Assembly: GCA_905160935.1 (NCBI GenBank)
Contig: CAJHZI010000242.1
Location: 259,501-323,500, forward strand
From: Enchytraeus crypticus
Lineage: Eukaryota; Annelida; Clitellata; Enchytraeida; Enchytraeidae
Direction: 5' to 3'
DNA length: 64,000 nt
Part shown: piece by piece, positions 55,538-64,000 of the stretch
How the letters are laid out: each line of letters opens with the position of its first letter
Position numbering within the stretch: the first letter of the stretch is position 1
Position numbers and translations under genes: made by a program
Notes under the pieces: generated by a model
The model's input: the letters and a program-made list of their open reading frames with translations, nothing else
The model's database searches: none
What the model was told of the DNA's origin: nothing

Positions 55538-55943
55538 GTGCACTGCCTACAGGCAGGTCCATGGCATATAATCCCTCCACTCTTCTCTGTTTTCCGCTTT
55601 TATCACTTTCCTCTTTTTATTCGCTTACAAAATGAATGGGGGGATTTTTTAAATACAAATGTAGGGATGATCATTACAGATTTAGGGGGGGGGGAGGTTG
55701 CGAAATGGGTATTCTGGGGGGGGGAGGAATTGCGTAATGGTTTTAATGGGAGATAGGTGCCCCAGGGTATTTGTTTTGTGCTTATTTTATTTTATAATTT
55801 GCGAAATAGTTCATTTGCTTTTGCGAAGCTCATGGAAATAAAAAAATTAAATAAGCAAAGGACAAGTGGAAATTTCTTATTTTAAAATTAGCGCCACTTT
55901 ACCTGTCTAAGTCGCAGCGGAGGTGCAGGCCGATGTGCTAGGA
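53609..55943 (-). CDS. Unrecognised conserved-looking gene, C-terminal exons
   Basis: Minus-strand exons 54056-53973 and 53728-53609 join in phase 0 to LPSDQASRVVDYLEIRVRER...VAAGQ + IGVPHTWRNTISGVLEQAKA...NKHPVLCFNSEL-stop (67 residues). The acceptors are GATCAG/TTA and CTTCAG/ATT. The donor between them is CAG/GCAAGT, the standard spelling of a GC-AG intron. A third block, 55943-55903, has good borders (TTCAG/ and CAG/gtaaag). It ends in phase 0 and could precede (LAHRPAPPLRLRQ), though it might be UTR. Ordinary composition and perfect border/phase agreement argue for a real gene. I do not recognise the family. If the 54056 exon is read through instead of spliced, it ends ...PKPEAKPEY-stop. 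The 5' exons are not found. Confidence 0.55.
54057..55498. other. Probable intron of the unknown gene; no other gene confirmed
   Basis: AT-rich. An Ala-rich block at 54838-54905 reads open on both strands, each with an acceptor-like border and a stop, so strand and reality are undecided. Confidence 0.35.
55499..55610 (-). mobile_element. LINE C 3' terminus with (CT)n
   Basis: (CT)n, GTAGTGCACTGCCTACAGGC, AGGTCCATGGCATATAATCC. Confidence 0.75.
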
Positions 55944-56570
55944 CTGAAGTAACTTATTTTTTAGCCAAAAGGTCATTGAGTGCAAATGTTCTTAGGCCTA
56001 AAATCACGCCACTAATTAATATTCTGCATAATTCTGGAACTTGTTTTTATCATGTCTAAAGTAGGTCAGCCTGCAATACGCATTCAGATGTCAGGTCCAT
56101 AGCACAATATTATTAAAATATTCTAATAACTCGTGCAGGCCTATTAGGAGCACAGCCTGTATATCCAGACGTGGGCAAGTTCCATGCTTCGATGTAATTA
56201 ATACTAATTACAGATTGCTTGGAAAAATGTAATTGAATTGAAAATTACAAATTACACTTTTTTCTTGGTCAAATTACAAATTACGTAATATCAAATTCCA
56301 TAAAATTACAATTTACACACCAGATTTTCCGGTATTTACAAACGATGCCAAACGTATCGTGTAAACTGATAATAAGTTTGTTGGTAGGCCTACATATGCA
56401 TGTATTTAATTTTCACACTATTGAACTAACTATAGTATTATGCTAAGCAATAATTGGCACCTGGACTACTCTCGCAATATTATCAATAATTATCATTTTG
56501 GCCAAATTTAAAGTCTGCAAAGTTTATAGGCCTATACTACAACTTAGTGCATTTAATATCTGCTACATCT
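55944..56570. other. No gene seen
   Basis: Contains AATTACAAATTAC direct repeats (56210-56320). Confidence 0.4.
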
Positions 56571-56574
56571 GTCC

Positions 56575-56745
56575 CAGACCGGCACCGTTTAGGATCTTTT
56601 TCTTTCTCTTCAGCATATTTTTTTCCAGATAGTCTGGGGTGAATCGATTTGCAGTAACATGTGATGGGGGACGTCACTGACATCATCTTTGTATGAGGAA
56701 ACTGACGTTAAACCTTTGTTACTATTATTATTATTAAATATCATT
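56575..56745 (+). mobile_element. Retroposon F copy with (TTA)n tail
   Basis: CAGACCGGCACCGTTTAGGA, AGATAGTCTGGGGTGAATCG, GACGTCACTGACATCATCTT, GAGGAAACTGACGTTAAACC and ATTATTATTATTAAA. Confidence 0.85.
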
Positions 56746-57067
56746 TTTCAATCCACACTGTACGAAAAGAAATGCACACCTGTACTGTTGCACATGTGAA
56801 ATATAAATTCATGTTAGAAGATTAAACAGAATTCTGGTGTAGGTTGTGATACTGGCAGTTTTTATGCCATTATGATATTTTTACGCAGATGGTATTTGTT
56901 ATTATCTCCTACAGTTTGGGTTTACAGAGGTTACTAGATAGATGTTCCACATTTTTGGAGTATAGCCATTTGGATTTCAATTTATCCAAATATAAATTGT
57001 TTCGCTTGCTAGTATTCAGCATTTACATGTGTATTGTTCGGATGAAGTGAAATGAAATAAAGCATAT

Positions 57068-57083
57068 TTCTCTCTCTCTCTCA

Positions 57084-57146
<63 letters not shown>
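57068..57146. repeat. (CT)n(CA)n microsatellite
   Basis: CTCTCT followed by ACACAC. Confidence 0.95.
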
Positions 57147-57149
57147 GTG

Positions 57150-57445
57150 GTATTTATTGTTCTTGATTGGTTTTCCTCCTATCTCACGGATCGTTCTTTT
57201 AGTGTGAACTTGATGGGGCACATCTGCTCTTGGACGTCTGCTAATTTCTTGGCACTTAATCCATGTAAGACTTAATTCTTGTTAGTTGTGACTAAAGATA
57301 TCATCAGAAGCTTCTGAAGCTGAACGGGAAAACTCTTTCGCTATCTTGGGGTATTACAATATCACCTGTCTCTTCTGTGAGGAATTTCGGTGTTATCCTT
57401 GATAAAACCTAACCTTTCATGAGCACATAACTAAAACTTCAACAA
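57150..57445 (+). mobile_element. CR1-like LINE RT fragment
   Basis: Forward readings YLTDRSFSV, SANFLALNPCKT and LGVL...FGVILD are the RT palm/thumb spellings of CR1-like LINEs; frames are broken. Confidence 0.72.
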
Positions 57446-57505
57446 CAGTGCTCGATTTTGTCATTTATGACTGTAGCACTCTAATTGTCGTTATTATTAT
57501 TGTGA
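57446..57505 (+). mobile_element. Retroposon G fragment
   Basis: AGTGCTCGATTTTGTCATTT + ATGACTGTAGCACTCTAATT + GTCGTTATTATTATT. Confidence 0.75.
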
Positions 57506-58085
57506 CTGGCCGGTCCAAGGTATATGATGCCTCCACTCTTCACTGTCCTCCGTTTTTCTCTTCAAGTTCACATATGAGTGGATCTTAAATCATCCAATAT
57601 TCCTAATTTCGGCCTGTGTCTGCCTCTATTTCCTTTCATTTTGCCTTCTATGACCTCTTTTAATAGACTTTCTCACCTTAGAACGTGGCCTATCCTACTC
57701 TTCTTCCAACAACAACAACAACAATAACAACAGTTAGAGCGCTACAGTCATCAATGGCAACATCGAGCACTATTGAGACAGAATCAAGTCGGCGAGAAAA
57801 AAGAAGGTCCAAAAACGGTGCAAATTCAAAAATCCAGATAATCAGTCCAAAGTAAAGGGAATTTAAGAAAAGGGTGGTTTAGGCGCAAATTTATCATGTT
57901 TCGTATTGCATTTATCAACTGTCTATCTATACCGACTCGCTCCAGAACATCCTCATTTGTAATTATTTGAGTCCAGCTAATCCTCCCGATTTTTCTCCAT
58001 ATCCACATTTCCAATGCCTCAAGTTTACTGATATCTTCCTTCTAATGTTTTGCTACGACCTGTTCAAGTTTCAGAGTTAAACTGA
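57506..58085 (-). mobile_element. LINE C 3' end interrupted by a reverse retroposon G
   Basis: The reverse strand reads LEMWIWRKIGRISWTQIITN...LERVGIDRQL (58040-57900). After a G element (57705-57870) it continues with the GHVLR-like tail and the 3' terminus near 57510. It ends about 130 bases before the MIOS start codon. Confidence 0.72.
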
Positions 58086-58214
58086 TTTTTGTTAGAATTT
58101 TGGCAGCATAGTTTTGTTTGTAAACAGAGCTAAAAGTAAAAGTAACAATTGTACTAAATATTATGAAGCTTTAACTCGATTTACCTTTGATTCATACTTT
58201 CGACGCTCTTTGTC

Positions 58215-61200
58215 ATGGAGATAAGCTGGTCGCCTAATGATGAGAACGAATTCTACGTTTTTGGAAATGAACTTTCCATCTACGACATTCGAGCATATGA
58301 AGATGATGGCGACCGTACCGAAGGAACGCTGCTATCCCACTCAACATATGCCAAGCTAATAACTGTCGCCGTGGATCCGAGCTATAAGTGCATCGCGTGG
58401 AGACCTGGTAAAAACCCTGACCATCTGTTCGCTATAGGTTTAGCTACAACTGGGAGGGTTTTACTGCGACGTTACTCGATGCAAGATCAGGACGATGACA
58501 CGCTCAGTCTGACTGGTCGAGAATTCTCTTTGAAGCAGCCGAGATCTTGTAACTATTTACACTGGAATCCTGTTGACACTAATCTTTTAGCAGAAGGTGT
58601 TGACAGGGTGAGATCGGAGCACTCCATCGTGATATGGGATGTCAACTCAACGTCTGAATTAATACAACCCGGCGAGAGAAAGCATTCAACCAATGAGACT
58701 CACATAATTAAGCCTCTCTGCGAATTTGGAGCAACCGAGACGAGCGTATCGCTGAGCTGGTTCAAGTCGCAGCCGAAGACATTCGTAAGTGGAATGAGCA
58801 ACAAGTGTATTAGGATACTGGATCTGCGAGAGTCGAGTAGACAACAACAGCTGAGATTTGCGAGCAGTCGTGCAGTATTCAACATTACCGTGGACAACCT
58901 GTGCGAGACACGCCTAGCCTCTTGCCTAGAGAACCAGGTTATGATTTGGGACACGAGATGCTTTGATAAGCCTGTATCGGTGATCCAGGCAGCCAATAAC
59001 ATATCTAGACTCTCCTGGTGTCCGACGAGAGCCGGTCTGCTGGGCTGTCTCTGCCGAGACTCTCATATCATCAGACTGTACGACGCGAGACAAAGCAGCG
59101 TCGACCTCAACGACAGCACGTCTTCGTCTTCCTCCGATACTACCCCTCCTTCAGCTGCTCCGCTGATCGTTGAGCGAATCGTTCAGGCAGAGGACGGAAA
59201 TGGCACCGGGATCAGTTGGTTTGACTGGCATCCGACGCAGAGCAATCGGATGTTAACGTTGAGCCACACGGGACAGATAAACGACCTCAGGGTTCTAGAC
59301 AGACTGCCGATCAGCTGGTCGGCGGATATCTACCTGAGCTGGGTCACGGAACGAGAGATTCGACTGCTCCACACGGTCCTATCTGACCGAGAGATGAGCG
59401 AGGACATCAGTGTTAAGATGCGCCGCCGTGCTCAGAAACGTTACGGCTCAGAGTCAATGGAGCTGAACCTCAAGTGCTGCTCGGGGGACGAGCAGCTCAA
59501 GAAGCTATGGTCGTGGATGCTGATGGTGTCGGAGCTGCGAGCAGCGGGTGTTCAGCTAGATAGCGACTACTCTTATCCCGGCGTACGTACCGTGCTGAGA
59601 GCGGACAGCCAGTCGTTGAGCAGACTGGAGCAGGAGGGAAACGCCTGGCCTTGGCTCGGCTCTGACCAGCACTCGACTGATCACATGATCGGAGCCGAGC
59701 TCACCACGTACCGTAGTGCAGCCAGGCAGAAATGTTTGCGTCTCTGCGGCTGGGTGACCGACCGGCAGGGTAATTCTCTCGGCATTGTGAGCCGGCTGGA
59801 AGCGGAGGGAGAGTTTGAGAGAGCCGCAGCCGTGGCGTGCTTCGCTCAGAACTACGATCACGCCATCGATATACTGCAGAAGGGCGCCGTGGTACGAAGA
59901 CAGAATTCACCGAATGATAGACCAGGTAGGGTGTGCTTGTATTTGTATGCTTGGTAGCATTGTGTGTGTGTTTGGATGTTTCACTAGGTGACTGTGTGTT
60001 TAGATGTAGCATTGTGTGTGTTTGGATGTTTCATTAGGTGACTGTATGTTTAGATGTAGCGTAGCATTGTGTGTATGTTTGGATGTTTCACTATGTGGTT
60101 ATATGTTGATATGTATTTGTTTGTGTGTGTCCCAGATTAACTCTATTAACTTACTCTCTTAGAATGCTTCCGACTTGGTACCTTGAATAATTTTGAGGAA
60201 GATTATGTAGATGATTTCTTTATTGTCCATTTTTCTCACCTATATGAAAGTGTTAATATTTGTTTATATACAAATTGAAATAAATTTTTATCGGCTGATA
60301 TTTTCAACTCTATTATAGTGTTATTATTTGTTGTCCATAGATGTGTCAACATTTTTCTTATGTTATTATTTGTTATCATTAGAAGTCTCGACTGTTATTC
60401 TCATGTTATTGTTATCTTCAGACGTATCGGCTGTTATTCTCAACTCGATGGTGCTCACACTCACAGTCTACCTAGAGGACAGGGAGGGGGCCTGGAGGGA
60501 GGTCTGCAGCTCCTCCCAGCACTTCCTCCACCACCCCTACCTCCAGGCCATCGTTCAACTCCTCACCTCCGAGTCCATTCACGACCTCCAGCCGATCCTC
60601 GGCTCCTCCCAGCTAGACGTGGCAGACAGGCTGGCGGTGGCATGCCTGTACCTCCCCGACAACAAGCTCTCGGAGTACGTCGATCAGCTCAACTCCGGGT
60701 TCCACTCTGACGCCAGTCTCTCGGGGGTTCTGATCACAGGAGTGACGAGGGAAGGGCTGGATCTACTGGAGAGATACGTCGACTCCACCGGAGACGTTCA
60801 GACTGTCTGTGTCTTGCTGTTGGAGGCTCTGCCATCCAGCAAGCTGCTGTCTAACCGACGAGTCAGGGACTGGATAGAGGAGTATCGAGACTTGCTCGAC
60901 AGGTGGCGCCTGTGGAAGGAGAGGGCGGAGCTGGATATCTCGATGAGGAAGCGCGACAGCAGTCTTCTAGACTCTCCGCAGGTCGTCGTAGGATGTAACT
61001 TCTGCTCTAAGTCGATATCGCTCGACAGTCTCGCGAAGGCCGGCTGGTCTGTCACCGCTACAAATGCTTCCAGCCAGCACGCGCGGCACACCAGCCGGCT
61101 ATCAGCGGGTCCAGTGGACTTACTGCCGAGCCAGAGCGTCGCGTGGCAATCGTCGTGCTGTCCCAGCTGTCGCAAACCTCTCCCCCGTTGTGCTGTGTGC

Positions 61201-61467
61201 CTGCTACACATGGGAGCTGCCTCTGGGGCGTCTAAGTCGAAGCACGCTGGTGACGGGGGAGCGATGGGGCACAAGGTGGCTCCGATATCTAGCTGGTTCA
61301 CGTGGTGCCAGACCTGCAGGCATGGGGGGCACGCTGATCATGTGGCAGAGTGGTTCCAGGCCCACGACGAGTGTCCCGTGTTTGAGTGTCGCTGTCGCTG
61401 TGCTAGCACCGATCTCATTCGCAAGCTGAGCCCCGAGGAGCCATCAGCTCAGTCTGAAGAATTTTAG
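58215..61467 (+). CDS. MIOS: MIOS, GATOR2 complex WD-repeat/zinc-finger protein
   Basis: Two exons, 58215-59925 and 60422-61467, join in phase 1 to 918 codons (human MIOS 875). The N-terminal WD40 propeller (about 1-390) shows CNYLHWNPVDTNLLAEGVDR, HSIVIWDVNS, MIWDTRCFDKPV, SWCPTRAGLLGCLCRDS and IIRLYDAR. A helical solenoid follows (LCGWVTDRQG, EFERAAAVACFAQNYDHAID, ERYVDSTGDVQT, WIEEYRDLLDRWRLWKERAE). The C-terminal zinc domain (about 762-895) has CNFCSKSIS, CPSCRKPLPRCAVCLLHMG, FTWCQTCRHGGHADHVAEWF and CPVFECRCRC. MIOS in GATOR2 (with WDR24, WDR59, SEH1L, SEC13) counters GATOR1 to activate mTORC1 at lysosomes. ATG 58215 matches the family N-terminus (M..SWSP...F...ELSIY). Exon 2 has three in-frame acceptors (60340, 60382, 60421); the last fits the family. 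Confidence 0.96.
59930..60120. repeat. About 60 bp repeat, 3 copies, after the MIOS donor
   Basis: GTAGCATTGTGTGTGTTTGG + ATGTTTCACTAGGTGACTGT units. Confidence 0.85.
60318..60445. repeat. Three tandem copies of the MIOS exon 2 acceptor
   Basis: TGTTATTATTTGTTGTCCATAG/ATGTGTC..., ...ATTAG/AAGTCTCGACTGTTATTCTC and ...TTCAG/ACGTATCGGCTGTTATTCTC. Spacings are 42 and 39. Confidence 0.9.
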
Positions 61468-61567
61468 TGGTTACTGATATAGGTCTGGACCGATGTAATT
61501 GTGAACAGATGGAAGTTGTAACTGACGTAGTTGTACTGTGAAGTCAAAATTGACGTAATGACTGTGA

Positions 61568-61800
61568 GCATGGAACAGTAAGTCATGAATGACTGTCATG
61601 AAGAACAGTTATAAGTCATGAATGACTGTCATGAAGAACAGTTATAAGTCATGAATGACTGTCATGAAGAACAGTTATAAGTCATGAATGACTGTCATGA
61701 AGAACAGTTATAAGTCATGAATGACTGTCATGAAGAACAGTTATAAGTCATGACTGATTGTCATGAAGAACAGTTATAAGTCATGACTGGCATAACTAAC
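61568..61800. repeat. 33 bp array, about 7 copies, in the MIOS 3' flank
   Basis: Unit AGTCATGAATGACTGTCATG + AAGAACAGTTATA. Confidence 0.95.
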
Positions 61801-61879
61801 ATAACTGTCATGGAGAACAGTATACTTGCAAGTTTTGACCTATAGAGAACAGATACGTTTTGCTCAGTTTGCTCAAATG

Positions 61880-62092
61880 TCTCGGCAGCGTCTTTAAATT
61901 ATACAGACCAATCCGGAGTCGTATAGAATTACCGTGGGTTCGATTCCCAGTCGAGCTGTTTAGATTGTAAAAACTGGAGACACTCTGTATATCGGTAAAT
62001 AAATAATGTAACGAAATGTCAGATTGTTTGAAACATACGGCATTTGAATTTCAGATATCATCATGGACGATCTTTTCACTGTAATGTGTTGA
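61880..62092 (+). mobile_element. Divergent SINE A copy
   Basis: GTGGGTTCGATTCCCAG B box and ATATCATCATGGACGATCTT + TTCACTGTAATGTGTTG end. It carries AATAAA at 61998-62003, a possible MIOS polyadenylation signal. Confidence 0.6.
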
Positions 62093-62254
62093 ACATTTTT
62101 ACATTTTTGTTTAAATTATGCAGTCTCTACCAATCTGTTTTTCACTGTCGACATTTAGTTTATGTTGCACCGTTGAAGTGTTTCTATTTTATGTTCTGTT
62201 TCGTAATTAGTCCTCTATATGTTACAATTATAGAGGAATTATCAACAGACAGTT

Positions 62255-62500
62255 GATAAATATATTAAGAAATTGGAAGAAGAGTTGAATAGGATACATT
62301 CTAAGGGGGGAAGGTCTAATAAAAGAGGTCATAGAAGGTAGAATGGAAGGAAAAAGAGTCAGGGGCAGGCCGAGATCAATAATGTTAGATGATTTAAAGA
62401 TCCACACGTATGCAGATATGAAGAGGAAAGCGGAAGACACGAGTGGAGGCGCTATATACCAAGGATCTGCCAGTAGGCAGTGCACTAAGAGAGAGATGTT
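62255..62500 (+). mobile_element. LINE C 3' end
   Basis: Forward readings EGRMEGKRVRGRPRSIMLDD and MKRKAED; ends CAGTAGGCAGTGCACTAAGAGAGAG. Confidence 0.8.
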
Positions 62501-62679
62501 ACAATTATCCAACCAGAAACTGTATGTGCTGTATAGTGATTGCTAATACAGATTCTGAGGTTTTATAACTTACCCCTAAAATGATAATTTAAACCAAAAG
62601 TAAACATGATAAAACGAGATCTATGGTGAATGTAATGGATGGAGACTGTTTGATGTGAGTTTGTACCATTAATCTATCA

Positions 62680-62832
62680 GTACCCTAGCTACAGAAGTCT
62701 GGCAGAGATTAGCCCTAGCTACAGAAGTCTAGCAGAGATTAGCTCTAGCTACAGAAGTCTGGCAGAGATTAGCTCTAGCTACAGAAGTCTGGCAGAGATT
62801 AGCTCTAGCTACAGAAGTCTAGCAAAGCTAGA
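62680..62832. repeat. 30 bp array, 5 copies
   Basis: Unit AGCTCTAGCTACAGAAGTCT + GGCAGAGATT. In one plus frame it reads SSYRSLAEI repeats after a CTATCAG acceptor-like string. Confidence 0.93.
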
Positions 62833-62924
62833 CTTGGGTTTGTCATGGATGACTGATTGACTGCATTAAACACGCAGCACAGGTCCTAAGTTAATATTAT
62901 TAAACATAGTGCTTTAAGTAAAAA

Positions 62925-63040
62925 TAAACACGCATTATAGTGAAATGATAACCATGTTGATATTTATTGCCTTAAATACTACACATTTAAATCGTTAGGC
63001 AATTTAGTCCATTTTCCGTGTAATCAGCCCTGTGAATTAA
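62925..63040 (-). mobile_element. SINE A copy, truncated
   Basis: AAACACGCATTATAGTGAAATG to CAATTTAGTCCATTTTCCGTG. Confidence 0.8.
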
Positions 63041-63329
63041 GCTTAGGGCAATAAACATAGGGCATTATGCGCAGGGCTTAAGTTAATCTATTAGACTTAA
63101 AGCGTCGCTACTGTAAGTTACTCTGTACCTAATCTGTAGCCACTGATTTGTTGTTGTGTTTAAAGCTGTTTAATGCGACGTTACTATATCACATCTTCGT
63201 TTTATAATTGATTTGCTGTAGTAAATGAGAGGTTCACAATACAACTATTATGATTCTATTGTGCTTACTGAACAGGCACACATGCAGAGTTATTAGGCAC
63301 TATTTTAGAGTTTGAATTATAATAAGAAA

Positions 63330-63361
63330 AGACACACACACACACACACAATCACACACAC

Positions 63362-63429
<68 letters not shown>

Positions 63430-63440
63430 TGTATATATAT
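63330..63440. repeat. (CA)n(TA)n microsatellite
   Basis: ACACAC followed by TATATA. Confidence 0.97.
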
Positions 63441-64000
63441 CACTATTAAGTAGACGCTGAGTGTTTTAAACGCTACAAGCTCTTTACAATAGTCTCGTTT
63501 ATTGTATATTGCACGATTAGTCAAGGCAGTAAAATAACAATGTTAAAATAAATGCTACGTCGCTACGATATCTGAGTACAAAATAGTCTCTCTCTAGTGC
63601 CCTCTCAACCAGCAGGCCCATTGCACATGGTCTTCTTGTACATTTAAATCATTTAAATATTTAATTCCAATCTGTTCTTCCTCCAATACACGAAGCAGGT
63701 TGATACTAAACTCAAAACTGTAGCAGTTGAATCTATTTCATTTTACTTATTTACATCATCCAGTTAAATTTAACTTGAACTTTGCTGGGTTCACGGAATT
63801 GTTCTCTTGACTGTATGATCGACTAACAGAACTGATAACGCAACCATCATAGAATATTTGAAAATTGTAGGCACGATAGGGTCTCTTACTCTATACGCCT
63901 AAAGTCCTTTGGTTTGAATCCTCCACTGATACGGCGCACTCTAGATCTACTGATTTACTACAATGCCACACTCTAGACCGCTAAAGCTCCTCTTTGAATG
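63441..64000. other. No gene seen; LINE C/D-type terminus at about 63580-63635 (-)
   Basis: CTCTCTCTAGTGCCCTCTCA + ACCAGCAGGCCCATTGCACATGG. Otherwise unique DNA to the edge. Confidence 0.45.

Noticed and set aside
60318..60710. 130-codon Pro-rich ORF over MIOS exon 2
   Set aside because: Out-of-frame shadow of MIOS; the other frame matches MIOS over its whole length.

Overview
The window reads as nuclear DNA of an invertebrate animal. Genes are split by short spliceosomal introns with GT-AG borders. The intergenic DNA is AT-rich and full of retroposon fragments and short tandem repeats. Five genes can be assembled by family resemblance and splice-phase agreement, and a sixth is clear but unidentified. 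The families are broadly metazoan. DRC5 implies motile cilia or flagella. I cannot fix the phylum; a spiralian is only a guess.

Layout: (1) 0.2-5 kb, minus strand: prodomain exons of an ADAM-family metalloprotease, cut off by the left edge. (2) 5-17.4 kb: no confirmed gene; tandem arrays, three tRNA-like SINE groups, CR1-like and other LINE remnants, and a few weak small ORFs. (3) 17.6-23.9 kb, plus: an apparently complete DRC5/TCTE1 (531 codons in 8 exons). (4) 26.2-38.2 kb, plus: an OXR1/NCOA7-type LysM-GRAM-TLDc protein (about 892 codons in 12 exons). (5) 38.2-44.2 kb: repeats, a CRE-like cluster and one weak terminal-exon candidate. (6) 44.6-47.4 kb, minus: TMEM9 lacking only its signal-peptide exon. 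(7) 53.6-55.9 kb, minus: an unrecognised gene with a probable GC-AG intron. (8) 58.2-61.5 kb, plus: complete MIOS (918 codons in 2 exons). The genes serve unrelated jobs: axonemal regulation, oxidation resistance, endolysosomal membrane and GATOR2 signalling to mTORC1. No operon-like logic is visible.

The most unusual property is where the tandem repeats lie. In all five identified genes at least one array is built from the splice site, or the stop codon, of the adjacent exon, with exonic bases included. Examples are the ADAM acceptor and donor, the DRC5 last exon (three copies), OXR1 acceptors of exons 3, 4 and 11, the MIOS exon-2 acceptor (three copies, all in frame), and the TMEM9 acceptor, donor and stop codon. 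The genome appears to amplify exon edges, supplying many decoy or alternative splice sites. This also let me find ADAM and TMEM9 exons that no long ORF reveals.

A second theme is that several retroposon families share a 3' domain but end in different simple-repeat tails ((GA)n, (TTA)n, (TGAT)n). These tails probably seeded many of the microsatellites here.
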